The notes under the pieces are model-generated. The model saw only the letters and a list, made by a program, of their open reading frames with translations. It was not told the origin of the DNA and did no database searches. From positions 1 through 64,000 of the forward strand of contig CANMSB010000023.1 of assembly GCA_947500445.1 (NCBI GenBank): 64,000 bases of DNA, read 5' to 3'. This document shows positions 53,421 through 62,682 of the stretch, piece by piece. The translations under genes were made by a program, and so were the position numbers. The first letter of the stretch is position 1. Each line of letters begins with the position of its first letter. Origin of the DNA: an uncultured Flavobacteriaceae bacterium (GTDB lineage: Bacteria; Bacteroidota; Bacteroidia; Flavobacteriales; Flavobacteriaceae).

Positions 53421-53667
53421 TAAATTGTTCTTTTTTGTTTGACCACAACTTTTCCAACAACGCCAATCATCGATTCAAGTGTAAAACCGTTTCGAGCTTG
53501 TTTGAAACCGGTCCTATCGGGATGGGAAAATGAAGTTTTAGGTTTCCGGAAACCCTCGGCACCGTTCAAAAGCGATACGCTTCCGCTTTGTGTACCGATA
53601 ACGGTATTCATAAAAGAATAACGTCAAAGCTTCTTTACAAATTAAAAAATAGTTTACTTTAGCGATT

Positions 53668-53985
53668 GTGAAAAATAAAATCCAAATACGGACAGGTCTG
53701 CTGGCAATGTATATGTTGTCCCTGCCCCTGCTGTTGGTTTTTCACTCCCGGACGCATACTCAAAATGCGATATCCATCGCTACCGGAGATGTTGATCAGA
53801 TTACCGTTGACCACGATACGGATTGTCAGCTCTGTAGTTTTTATTTTGATCAACAACTGTACGTGGAAAATTCGTTTAGCTACGAATTGGCCTCCTCTCC
53901 GTACTATTTTCAGGAGTTGCCGGTAGCATCTCCCGTTGTTCGAACACAAGAACAGCAATACCTGCGTGGTCCCCCCGTGGTCTAA
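53668..53985 (+). CDS. Small exported protein with an HDxDCxLC motif
   Basis: A 105-residue protein starting at GTG (53668), with one N-terminal hydrophobic segment (about 9-27), the cluster DHDTDCQLCSF at about 48-58 and a C-terminal end YLRGPPVV. Small proteins of this layout, with HxxxC-x-x-C and a terminal LRGPP-like tail, stand next to TonB receptor genes in Flavobacteriia, suggesting metal handling at the cell surface. No named family can be given with certainty. It opens the locus that continues with the ABC ATPase and receptor. Confidence 0.72.
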   Translation: MKNKIQIRTGLLAMYMLSLPLLLVFHSRTHTQNAISIATGDVDQITVDHDTDCQLCSFYFDQQLYVENSFSYELASSPYYFQELPVASPVVRTQEQQYLRGPPVV

Positions 53986-54103
53986 CATCTTTTTTATCTA
54001 GCTAACGATTGGTCGGTTCCCTAGGGTACCCGGTCATCATGTCGTATGCGGTCTTTTTTAAGATCGTATCCTCTTTTTGTTAATCACATTTACATAGTTT
54101 CAG

Positions 54104-54799
54104 ATGTTGGAAGCAATCGATCTTTCTAAAAGATACGGTGGGCACGAAGCATTGCGCAATTTGAACCTTTCCGTTGCCCAAGGCGAAATTTTCTGTTTGT
54201 TGGGCCAAAATGGCGCTGGCAAGACCACCACAATTAATTTATTTTTAGGCCTGCTCGCGGCAACGAGCGGCAAAGCGCTGATCAATGGTGTTGAAGTAAA
54301 ACCAAACAGCAACGCTACTTCGAAAATGATCGCCTACATACCCGAAGTGGTGCAGTTGTACGGGAACCTTTCCGGGATCGAGAACCTGGATTTTTTCAGC
54401 CGTATCGCCGGGTTTCGTTATGCGAGCGATGTCTTGGCCGAATACCTCTTGAAGGCGGGACTACAGGAGGCCTATCATCGTAGGCCACTGGCTTCGTACT
54501 CCAAAGGAATGCGCCAAAAAGTAGCGATAGCGATCGCCCTCTCCAAAAATGCCGATTTCATTTTTATGGATGAACCGATTTCTGGTCTGGATCCAAAAGC
54601 CGCTATGGAATTTACGGCCATTTGCAAGGAATTGAGCCAAATGGGCAAGTCGATTTTCATGGCTACCCACGACATCTTTAATGCGGTGAACGTAGGCACC
54701 AAAATCGGTATTATGAAAGAGGGCCGCTTAGTATATACGTCGGATACCGCGGCCGTCAATGCCAACGAATTACAGCACCTTTATTTAAAAACAATTTAA
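54104..54799 (+). CDS. ABC transporter ATP-binding protein
   Basis: A 231-residue ATPase with Walker A GQNGAGKTT at about 34-42, signature YSKGMRQKVAIA (about 129-140), Walker B FIFMDEP at about 149-155 and the His switch in MATHD. It belongs to the ABC-2/DrrA-like exporters. The two permeases of the system are probably the genes at 57396 and 58849, separated from it by the TonB receptor gene; the whole run is on one strand. Confidence 0.93.
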   Translation: MLEAIDLSKRYGGHEALRNLNLSVAQGEIFCLLGQNGAGKTTTINLFLGLLAATSGKALINGVEVKPNSNATSKMIAYIPEVVQLYGNLSGIENLDFFSRIAGFRYASDVLAEYLLKAGLQEAYHRRPLASYSKGMRQKVAIAIALSKNADFIFMDEPISGLDPKAAMEFTAICKELSQMGKSIFMATHDIFNAVNVGTKIGIMKEGRLVYTSDTAAVNANELQHLYLKTI

Positions 54800-54894
54800 A
54801 AACGAGAGATCGGCGGCCGTTACAATGCGCGTGACCCATTTTTATGGGAACGTCCATTTAGTGGCGATCCTCCGGTCGAAACAATTCATCACTT

Positions 54895-57390
54895 ATGAAA
54901 ATTACACCTATTCTCTTCACCTTATTCCTTTTAATGTTCGTCGGTGCAGGCTACGCGCAGGTAGCGGTATCCGGTTCGGTAGCGGATCAACGGGGAGCTC
55001 CCGTTTTTGGGGCCACGGTATCCCTGACCAATACCGACGATGCCTTCGGCGTACTTACCGATGCCAGTGGTGCCTACCAACTGAACGTTCCTCCGGGGAG
55101 TTATGCGTTCGAGGTGCGTTTTTTGGGGTACGTATCCACTAAACAAGCGATAACCGTTAACGCGGATACCCCTTTGGATATGGGAAAGATCGAATTGATG
55201 GAAGCTACGGAAAACCTCCAGAACGTAGAGGTGATCGGTCGCGCCAGAACAGATTACAATAGTGATTACTCCTTTTCGGCCACCAAGGTCGCGATCAAGA
55301 ACAAAGAACTGCCGCAGGCCATTACCACGGTAACCAAGGAGTTGATCGCCGATCGCCTTGCCTTTCAATTGCCCGATGCGGTGAAAGCGGTCAGTAATGT
55401 TACGGTTACCGGCCTCTACAACCATTACAACATACGGGGTATAACACAGGGGGATGACGGGCAAGTACTGAACGGAATGCGTACGCGCCAATATTATTTT
55501 CTACAACCCATTACGTCACATTTAGAACGTGTTGAGGTCATAAAAGGCCCCTCATCGGTAACGTTCTCCAGTGCAGATCCAGGAGGTACCGTAAACATGG
55601 TGACCAAAAAACCGCTGACCGCAAAACGGAGCGAAATTTCTTTGACAACGGGAAGTTTTGGAACCTTAAGGGCAACCGCCGATTTTACGGGACCCCTAAA
55701 CGAATCAAAAACCTTGCTATATCGCTTTAACGCTGCCTTTCAAGAGGCGGACTCATTCAGGGATGTCGTAAACAATAATGCTATTTTAATTTCCCCCTCT
55801 TTAAGTTATGTCCCTAATGAAAGGACCTCCTTAAATGTGGAAATGATCTACAGCGATGCCGAAGGGAACCTGGATAGGGGACAGCCCATTTTTGGTGCCA
55901 TTAACGGAGAATTTGATCTCAACAGTACGCCAATTACCAGAAATGTAGGGGCTTCGAGCGACCATTACAAAAACAAAGAATTTGTTTTCATGGCCAACTT
56001 CAGTAAAAAACTTACGGAAAATTTTGGTTTCAATGCCCAGTTCATGAAACAAACGTGGGACGAAGATCTGGCGGAACATAGAGTTGACGGTACCGCGGTG
56101 GATATTGAGGGTAACGTGATCCCTACCTTGGCAAGGTTGCGATATGATGAAAGGCAACAATTTTGGGAAACCGATAATTTTAGTACGTATTTGACCTATG
56201 ACATCAAAAGCGACAAGATTACCAATAAAATATTGGTCGGGTATGATGCTACGCGTTGGGAACGGAAAATTGGTGCCGGATTTTTGCGTGCCAGAAGATA
56301 TTTGACCGTCGATGGGGGACAGTCCAATTTTGACCCGGACAATGCGGATAATTTTCAACAAATGGTCGTAGATGGTGTAACGATGCCCGTACCGGCCGTT
56401 CCCCATTTTAACTTGGAAACCCCCTTTAACGGGGCCAGAAATACAAATGCCTACAACCTGGCCGAACTGACCATACCGGCAAATTTAACGAGTTCGAACG
56501 GTATCTATTTTCAAAACCAATTTAAGGTCGGAAAATTTTCGGCTTTGGTGAACTTGCGCTACGAGTGGTTCACGGATATCTTTAACTATGAGGCGGATGA
56601 AGAGGAGTTTAAAACCAATGCCTTTGTACCGCGATTGGGTCTGACCTATGAGGTGACCAATACCATTAGTGCATATGCCACCTATCTCGAAGGATTTCAA
56701 CCGCATACGAATACCGTATCCCTATCACCCACCGCCGAAGGGTTCTTTTGGTCCGCTTCACCGAGCAGGTTCGATCCTTTGGAAAGTCGCTTAACAGAAG
56801 TGGGCGCTAAAGGGGAGTTCTTAAACGGGAAGGTATTTGCCAACCTTGCAATTTTTAATATCACCCAAAAGAATATCCTGTTAGGGGATACCTATGATCT
56901 GGAAACCCTGACCACAAGAGGCGAGCAAAGAAGTACCGGTTTTGAAATGGATGTTTCCGGTTACGTATCGCCCAACTTTCAGCTTACGGCATCCTACGGT
57001 TTTTCAGATGCCGAAATTGTGGAAGATGCCATAACGGAATTCATTGGGGAACCGATCGGGGGGGCGCCTCGGCATACGGCAAATTTTTGGGGACGTTATG
57101 ATTTTATGAACAACACCTTAAAGGGCATTGGAGTCGGTTTTGGCGCACAACATGTAGACGAAAGATTTACTTGGTACAACCCTACCTACGATACCGATAG
57201 GCTGTTGTTACCGTCATACACGGTGTTCGATGCCGCCGTTTACTACAGACCAAACAATACGGGGATTCAATTGACCCTTAAATTGAACAATTTGTTTGAT
57301 GAGACCTATTGGTTGGGCGGTCTTAACCCTTCCAGGCTAGGTCCGGGCGCGCCAAGGAATGTGCTTCTCAATGCAACCTATAAATTTTAA
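54895..57390 (+). CDS. TonB-dependent siderophore-type receptor
   Basis: An 831-residue outer-membrane receptor. Signal peptide ends near GYAQ. A carboxypeptidase-regulatory-like domain follows (about 22-105, GSVADQRGAPVFGATVSL), then the plug domain (about 115-230, LPQAITTVTKELIADR and YNIRGI) and the 22-strand barrel, ending in ATYKF with terminal Phe. Plug and barrel resemble FhuA-like siderophore receptors. The substrate is unknown. It lies between the ABC ATPase and its permeases, so import across the outer membrane and an ABC exporter are linked in one locus. Confidence 0.92.
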   Translation: MKITPILFTLFLLMFVGAGYAQVAVSGSVADQRGAPVFGATVSLTNTDDAFGVLTDASGAYQLNVPPGSYAFEVRFLGYVSTKQAITVNADTPLDMGKIELMEATENLQNVEVIGRARTDYNSDYSFSATKVAIKNKELPQAITTVTKELIADRLAFQLPDAVKAVSNVTVTGLYNHYNIRGITQGDDGQVLNGMRTRQYYFLQPITSHLERVEVIKGPSSVTFSSADPGGTVNMVTKKPLTAKRSEISLTTGSFGTLRATADFTGPLNESKTLLYRFNAAFQEADSFRDVVNNNAILISPSLSYVPNERTSLNVEMIYSDAEGNLDRGQPIFGAINGEFDLNSTPITRNVGASSDHYKNKEFVFMANFSKKLTENFGFNAQFMKQTWDEDLAEHRVDGTAVDIEGNVIPTLARLRYDERQQFWETDNFSTYLTYDIKSDKITNKILVGYDATRWERKIGAGFLRARRYLTVDGGQSNFDPDNADNFQQMVVDGVTMPVPAVPHFNLETPFNGARNTNAYNLAELTIPANLTSSNGIYFQNQFKVGKFSALVNLRYEWFTDIFNYEADEEEFKTNAFVPRLGLTYEVTNTISAYATYLEGFQPHTNTVSLSPTAEGFFWSASPSRFDPLESRLTEVGAKGEFLNGKVFANLAIFNITQKNILLGDTYDLETLTTRGEQRSTGFEMDVSGYVSPNFQLTASYGFSDAEIVEDAITEFIGEPIGGAPRHTANFWGRYDFMNNTLKGIGVGFGAQHVDERFTWYNPTYDTDRLLLPSYTVFDAAVYYRPNNTGIQLTLKLNNLFDETYWLGGLNPSRLGPGAPRNVLLNATYKF

Positions 57391-57395
57391 CGGTT

Positions 57396-58847
57396 ATGAA
57401 GAAGATCAACATTGGCTTGTTTGGTCGGTATTTTCTTAAAAATGTAATGCAGACCAAAGTGGTATATGTGCTTTGGGGCATTTTTACGCTGTTGACGGTT
57501 TATGCCGCGGTCAGCGGTATCCATAACTATGAGGAACAAAATACGATCAGGAAGGAACACCAACGCAAGGCGCGTCAAAGTTGGGAAGCCAATCCCGATA
57601 AGCATCCACATCGTATGGCGCACTTTGGATCTTTTGCGTTTCGTTTGAAGCAACCGTTGAGTATGTTCGATTACGGTATCGAAAGTTTTACCGGAAATGC
57701 TATTTTTTTGGAGGCGCATCGGCAAAATAGCGTTAATTTTTCGGATGCGGGCTTCTCCACCGGAACCTTGCGCTTTGGGGAGTTGAGTATGGCGATGTTG
57801 TTACAACTGGTATTGCCTTTGATCCTGTTCTTTTTAGGGTTTTCTACGATCGCCTCCGAGAAGGAGAACGGAACCTTAAAGATACTGTTGTCCCAAGGGG
57901 CCGGCTGGAAAGAGATCTTATTGGGCAAATCGTTAGGGCTGTTTGCGCTTGCGTTGCTATTTTGCACCCCGATTGCTTTGATTACCCTCTTTTTTCTGTT
58001 TTTTAGCGAAACCCCAATGGACCCATACGATACCTGGGGGAGGTTCTTATGGTTATTGGGAGGATATCTCCTATTTCTATGGATTTTGAGCGTGATGAGC
58101 ATCACCGTATCCGCTACGGCACGTTCTTCCAAAAACGCCCTGCTTACCTTATTGGGTATTTGGTTGCTCATGGTGGTGCTGGTTCCCAAAACCGCACAGG
58201 CCATAGGAAACGCGGTGTACCCCACGCCCTCAAAATTAAGTTTTCAATCGGCGGTTGAACGGGATGTGATCAAAAAAGGGGATAGCCACGACCCCAATGA
58301 TCCGTATTTCAATAAGCTCAAGGATTCCGTTTTGGCCGTTCATAAGGTAGATTCCGTTACCCAACTCCCTTTTAACTATGGAGGTTTTGTAATGCGCGAA
58401 GGGGAAAAAACGAGTGCCAACCTCTACGGGAAACATCATGACAGCCTGTTGCACATCTACGAAAAACAGAACGACCTTAGCCATTATGTTTCCGTTCTAA
58501 ATCCTTTTTTGGCCATAAAGACCCTGTCCATGGCCTTCGCGGGAACGGATTTTAAAGGTTATGTGGATTTTCAGCGGCAGGCAGAAACCTATCGCTATCA
58601 ATTGGCACAAGAGATGAACACGCTTCAGATGGACTATATCAGTACCAAAAAAATAAGTGGTTCCGAAGGGAAGCAACACGTGGTCGGTCATGAACATTGG
58701 GAAGAATTTCCGGATTTTAACCATCGGGCACTACCGTTGCAAAGTGCTTTTCAAAGTACCTATTTGGCGCTGCTCTCCTTGCTGGGGTGGGGGGTGTTTT
58801 CCATATTAGGCTTAGGATATCTCTCTAAAAAAGCAAAAGCAATTTAG
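57396..58847 (+). CDS. ABC-2 permease with DUF3526 domain, subunit 1
   Basis: A 483-residue permease with six to seven membrane segments. The large periplasmic loop after the first helix contains KHPHRMAHFGSFAF and IFLEAHRQN, typical of the DUF3526 type, and FSTIASEKENGTLKILLSQG marks the ABC-2 core. It starts six bases after the receptor stop and is one base from subunit 2, so the three are co-translated. It should form a heterodimer with the next gene and use the ATPase at 54104. Confidence 0.9.
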   Translation: MKKINIGLFGRYFLKNVMQTKVVYVLWGIFTLLTVYAAVSGIHNYEEQNTIRKEHQRKARQSWEANPDKHPHRMAHFGSFAFRLKQPLSMFDYGIESFTGNAIFLEAHRQNSVNFSDAGFSTGTLRFGELSMAMLLQLVLPLILFFLGFSTIASEKENGTLKILLSQGAGWKEILLGKSLGLFALALLFCTPIALITLFFLFFSETPMDPYDTWGRFLWLLGGYLLFLWILSVMSITVSATARSSKNALLTLLGIWLLMVVLVPKTAQAIGNAVYPTPSKLSFQSAVERDVIKKGDSHDPNDPYFNKLKDSVLAVHKVDSVTQLPFNYGGFVMREGEKTSANLYGKHHDSLLHIYEKQNDLSHYVSVLNPFLAIKTLSMAFAGTDFKGYVDFQRQAETYRYQLAQEMNTLQMDYISTKKISGSEGKQHVVGHEHWEEFPDFNHRALPLQSAFQSTYLALLSLLGWGVFSILGLGYLSKKAKAI

Positions 58848-58848
58848 C

Positions 58849-60195
58849 ATGTACAGACTTCTTTTTTTACAGTTTTTAAGATCAAAGGCAGTACGTGCCG
58901 GTTTGTTGTTAACGCTTTTGTTGGGGGGAATAAGCATTGGTATTGGGCATCAGTTTCTGGATCAAAAGAATGCCGCTATCGATGAGGTGGAACGCTACCA
59001 AAAACAACATATCGAACGAAATGTGGAACTGCACAAGGACGATTTGGGGCTTTTGATGTATTACCTAAAATTTGCTTTCGTAAACAGTCCGGCCAGTCTA
59101 GCGGGGCTTTCCGTCGGCCAAAGCGATATCAACCCGATTATACAGCGGATCACGATCAAAAACCTGGAGGGACAACGTTATGACACCGATCTGGTCAACC
59201 CCATGAATTTACAATCGGGAAACCTGGACCTCTCCTTCGTCCTGATCTATCTTTTTCCGTTGTTGGTCATCGTTTTTACGTTCAATTTGCTGTCCGAAGA
59301 AACGGAAACGGGAACTTGGCGATTGGTAGCGGTTCAGGCTCCCTCAAAACGAAAATATCTTTTGACCAAGCTGTCCGTCAGGGCCGTACTGGTATATGCG
59401 GTGTTGGGAATATTGCTTATCGCCGCCAAAATAGTACTGTCCATTCCTTTGGATGTTAATTTTATGATGGTGGTACTGCTATCGATAGTTTATATCGCTT
59501 TTTGGTTCGGGGTCTGTTTTTTTGTGACTGCGTTCAACAAGGGATCCCATTTCAATGCGCTGTTGCTGTTGTCTACATGGTTGGGACTGCTCATGCTCTT
59601 GCCAGCCGGCATCAATGCGTATATAACCAACCGATACCCCATTCCCGAAGCATTGACCACCATGATCAGCCAACGCGACGGGTACCATACCAAGTGGGAT
59701 ATGGACAAAACGGAGACCCTAAAAAAGTTCTATGGGCATTATCCGCAATTTGAAACTTTTGGATATCCGACGGAAGGCTTCAATTGGACGTGGTACTATG
59801 CCATGCAACAAATGGGCGATGACGATGCCCGAAAGGACACCGAAGCTTTATGGCAAAAAATCCGGAAACGGGAGAGCGTGAGCAAACGGGTTTCCGCGTT
59901 TTTGCCGAACATGCACCTCCAATTGGCATTCAATGGACTTGCCGGAACCGGCCTTGGGGAGCAGCTCGATTTTTTGGAGGCGACCAATGCCTTCCATGAA
60001 GAACTGAGGTTGTTTTTTTATCCCATGGTATTCAAGGAAGTATCCGGTAATCGTGTGGATTGGACAAAATTCACGCCAAAATATTGGTCCCAGAACACTG
60101 AAGGGGAAAACCCGATACGGTATCTGTGGCCATTGCTAAGCGCCGCTTTTATCGTAATGCTCGGTTGTGCGGTCGTTTTTAAAAGATGGTATTGA
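58849..60195 (+). CDS. ABC-2 permease with DUF3526-like layout, subunit 2
   Basis: A 448-residue permease with an N-terminal helix (about 17-35), a long extracytoplasmic loop, and five to six further helices; LLSEETETGTWRLVAVQAPSKRKYLLTKL is the ABC-2 core phrase. A second large loop at about 255-420 follows INAYITNRYPIPEAL. It is shorter than subunit 1. It ends 105 bases before the DUF5829 gene. The exported substrate is unknown. Confidence 0.88.
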   Translation: MYRLLFLQFLRSKAVRAGLLLTLLLGGISIGIGHQFLDQKNAAIDEVERYQKQHIERNVELHKDDLGLLMYYLKFAFVNSPASLAGLSVGQSDINPIIQRITIKNLEGQRYDTDLVNPMNLQSGNLDLSFVLIYLFPLLVIVFTFNLLSEETETGTWRLVAVQAPSKRKYLLTKLSVRAVLVYAVLGILLIAAKIVLSIPLDVNFMMVVLLSIVYIAFWFGVCFFVTAFNKGSHFNALLLLSTWLGLLMLLPAGINAYITNRYPIPEALTTMISQRDGYHTKWDMDKTETLKKFYGHYPQFETFGYPTEGFNWTWYYAMQQMGDDDARKDTEALWQKIRKRESVSKRVSAFLPNMHLQLAFNGLAGTGLGEQLDFLEATNAFHEELRLFFYPMVFKEVSGNRVDWTKFTPKYWSQNTEGENPIRYLWPLLSAAFIVMLGCAVVFKRWY

Positions 60196-60300
60196 ACCGT
60201 TGGGCGGGTGCCCTTCGGTACCGAAAGGCTTATGCGGAAAGGCTATACCATTTCAACGTTAAAATGGGATAACATTATTAATCGGTAAAACAGTTTCAAT

Positions 60301-61254
60301 ATGAAAACGCCCGTACTTAAATTTTTAGCCGCACTGTTTTTGTTGGTTTCTTGTCAAGAGCAGCCGAAAAAAGGATATGATGCCTCGATCATTGATCGGG
60401 AGAAGATCGATCAGGTTTTCGGGCACGATGTATCCCAAGTACTGTTCGACCACTTGTATGTGGTGTTGGACAGTGCTACTTACGCACAAATGACAACGCA
60501 TGACTTTTTTAAGGAAACCTATGCTTCCATCGATAAGGGACTTCCCAATTTTGAGGCAGTGGACGATAGTACCACCACCTGTTATTTAAGGGGGCATAAA
60601 CATTTTATAGAACTGTTGGGCCCCAATAACAGTTACAATGAACCTGTGGGGAAGAGTGGTATCGGTTTTGCGCTCCATAATAAGGGCGAGCACTTTCATT
60701 TGGGGGTAAGTCCGAAATTGAAACAGACCGGAACACCGTATTTAAGTGCCTTCGAAACGGTGGACATGCCTTTCCGAAACGAACGGACCACTTGGTTCAA
60801 AGCCTTTTATTCCCCAAGTTTGGGGACCGCCCTACATACCTGGTACGCCTTTTATAATCCCGCTTTTTTGGACAGTCTGCATCAAAAGGAACATCGAGAG
60901 TATTCCCGGAAGGAATTTTTGAAGGAATCGTATGACGAGGGACAGCTTTTTGAAGGTATAAAGACCATTGATATGAGCTGCACCTCCCGGGACTACGATA
61001 GAATTGTCCAAGAGATGCGGCAGTTGGGATGCCAGCTGATAGCAAAAGATGAAAACACCCTTACCATTGCCAGCGGCGACGTATCCATCAACCTTACTCC
61101 TTCCGACACTATTGCCTACAGTCGTATCGATCGTATACGGTGCGGGCTGAACACACACCATTCCGGGAGTACCCGATTGGGTAACATTACCATTATCGAT
61201 ACCGGTATGGAATCGATATGGAATTTGGAAAATCTATATAAAAAGTCTAACTGA
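60301..61254 (+). CDS. DUF5829-family lipoprotein
   Basis: A 317-residue lipoprotein with lipobox LVSCQ at about residue 19. The body has the layout of DUF5829: FDHLYVVLDSATY near 50, then CYLRGHKHFIELLGPNNSYN at about 98-117, GKSGIGFAL and, in the second half, IDMSCTSRDYD. The fold suggests a two-module glyoxalase-like structure with several His residues (HKHF, GEHFHLG), so it may bind a metal or small molecule. It is encoded between the ABC permease and a His-containing lipoprotein and probably serves the same transport locus. Confidence 0.78.
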   Translation: MKTPVLKFLAALFLLVSCQEQPKKGYDASIIDREKIDQVFGHDVSQVLFDHLYVVLDSATYAQMTTHDFFKETYASIDKGLPNFEAVDDSTTTCYLRGHKHFIELLGPNNSYNEPVGKSGIGFALHNKGEHFHLGVSPKLKQTGTPYLSAFETVDMPFRNERTTWFKAFYSPSLGTALHTWYAFYNPAFLDSLHQKEHREYSRKEFLKESYDEGQLFEGIKTIDMSCTSRDYDRIVQEMRQLGCQLIAKDENTLTIASGDVSINLTPSDTIAYSRIDRIRCGLNTHHSGSTRLGNITIIDTGMESIWNLENLYKKSN

Positions 61255-61274
61255 GTTCATTTAAAACAAAAGAA

Positions 61275-62096
61275 ATGAGAACATCCTATTCAAGTATTTT
61301 ACTGGTCGTGACCCTAATAGGTATCACCGCGTGCAAACCGCAGAAAAAAGAAAAGTTGGAAGGCGATACAACGGAAGAAGCCGTTACCGTTTCCAGTGAA
61401 AACGCCGAAACGCCCTTGGAATTGATCAAGTTGGAAGGCTCCCCTTCATATGAAGCGGCCGCTTTGGAACTGCAATCGCCGGGTACGGGTACCATTGCAA
61501 AAGGGAGCGATGCCGATTTCGTTTTTCAGGTGAACAATTATGAACTGAAGGCGCAGACCAAAGGTCCCAACGCCGAAATGCTGGCCAATTCGGGAAAGGG
61601 GCAGCACATTCACTTTATTCTGGACAATCAACCCTATTCCGCCCATTACGAACCCCAATTCAAGAAAGAACTTCCGGACGGAGTACACCATTTGGTGGCT
61701 TTTTTAAGCCGATCGTATCACGAATCGGTTAAAAATAAAAACTCGGTGGTCGTTCGCAAACTGGAAGTAGGGGAGAACCCGAAGGACTCATTGGGGTTGG
61801 ATATGAAAGCGCCGACGCTTATTTACAGCCGTCCCAAGGGAACCTATTCCGGAAAGGACACCGAAAACCTGTTGTTGGACTTTTTTGTACTCAATACCGT
61901 GCTCTCGGAGGATGGAAACAAAGTGCGGGCCACCATTAACGGTAAAACATTCATGATTTCGGAATGGGCGCCATATCTTATTAAAGGTCTTCCTATGGGA
62001 GAAGTGACGCTGCAACTGGAACTGGTCGATAATCAGGGTAATTTGATCGCCGGCCCGTTTAATCAAGTAACCCGTACCGTCACCCTGGAACAATAG
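61275..62096 (+). CDS. Lipoprotein with a His-rich central motif
   Basis: A 273-residue lipoprotein (lipobox ITACK at about residue 20) followed by a Glu/Thr-rich linker. The central domain (about 60-160) has GKGQHIHFILDNQPYSAHYEP and LPDGVHHLVAFLSRSYHE, six His in two beta segments that could coordinate a metal. The second half (about 175-273) is a further beta domain. No named family is recalled with certainty. It stands 20 bases after the DUF5829 gene and 34 before the MerC-like gene, probably in one operon. Confidence 0.78.
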   Translation: MRTSYSSILLVVTLIGITACKPQKKEKLEGDTTEEAVTVSSENAETPLELIKLEGSPSYEAAALELQSPGTGTIAKGSDADFVFQVNNYELKAQTKGPNAEMLANSGKGQHIHFILDNQPYSAHYEPQFKKELPDGVHHLVAFLSRSYHESVKNKNSVVVRKLEVGENPKDSLGLDMKAPTLIYSRPKGTYSGKDTENLLLDFFVLNTVLSEDGNKVRATINGKTFMISEWAPYLIKGLPMGEVTLQLELVDNQGNLIAGPFNQVTRTVTLEQ

Positions 62097-62130
62097 GTAG
62101 TATCCTTTTTAAAATAACTTACAAAACGCT

Positions 62131-62562
62131 ATGAAAGCCAGTATTACATTGACCGATCACCCCAATATATGGGGCAGTTTTACCAGTGGGTTGTGCCTTG
62201 CACATTGTGTGGCGACGCCTTTTTTATTTGCTGCACATCCCGGGCATGTTCACGGGCATCATGCACATCCTTTTTGGTGGGGATGTATCGATGTGCTTTT
62301 TATAGTCCTGTCATTTTTGGCGGTTTTTTGGTCCGTACGAAATACATCAAAATACTGGATGAAATATGCGCTTTGGATTTCTTGGGCATTATTGGCGGTG
62401 CTGGTCGTAAACGAAAAGTTGGAGTTGTTTCCCGTAGCCGAAGCATTTTTTTATTTTCCGAGTATCGCCCTGATCGTGTTACACCTTTACAATCGCAAGT
62501 ATTGTAGGTGCCCAAACGAATGTTGCGTTCACGAAAACCAAAGCCTAAAGGGCGATGGGTGA
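62131..62562 (+). CDS. MerC-domain membrane protein
   Basis: A 143-residue membrane protein with four hydrophobic segments and the MerC-type motif CLAHCVATPFL at about 22-32 in the first. A His cluster (HPGHVHGHHAH) follows at about 37-47, and the cytoplasmic end holds YCRCPNECCVHE with five Cys. MerC proteins move mercury or other soft metals across the inner membrane. Here no mer genes are present and the neighbour set points to a metal or metallophore task. The family call is good; the metal is unknown. Confidence 0.85.
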   Translation: MKASITLTDHPNIWGSFTSGLCLAHCVATPFLFAAHPGHVHGHHAHPFWWGCIDVLFIVLSFLAVFWSVRNTSKYWMKYALWISWALLAVLVVNEKLELFPVAEAFFYFPSIALIVLHLYNRKYCRCPNECCVHENQSLKGDG

Positions 62563-62682
62563 GCGATTGGTTATGTTGAATTGTGAAGGACGCCTTTACG
62601 CCTTGGGAGGGTCTCATGGCGTTGGTGTTGTTACGTTTTATGTAGCAGCTTCTTTTTTACCGGTCATTTCTTATTTTTAGTC

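Larger units (their letters stand above)
53218..53667. other. Gene-poor junction between island and chromosome
   Basis: Apart from the phased TGTCGA sites and the short Fic-like remnant listed separately, nothing reliable is seen. Two overlapping frames of about 60-70 codons (53402-53611 minus, 53439-53621 plus) have no family support. A change to a GC-richer composition occurs after this stretch. Confidence 0.45.

Noticed and set aside
53402-53621. Overlapping 69- and 60-codon frames on both strands at the island edge
   Set aside because: Neither resembles a known family; one may be the shadow of the other.
55831-56406. 191-codon minus-strand frame inside the TonB receptor gene
   Set aside because: It is antisense to a continuous barrel-coding frame and shows no protein-like features.
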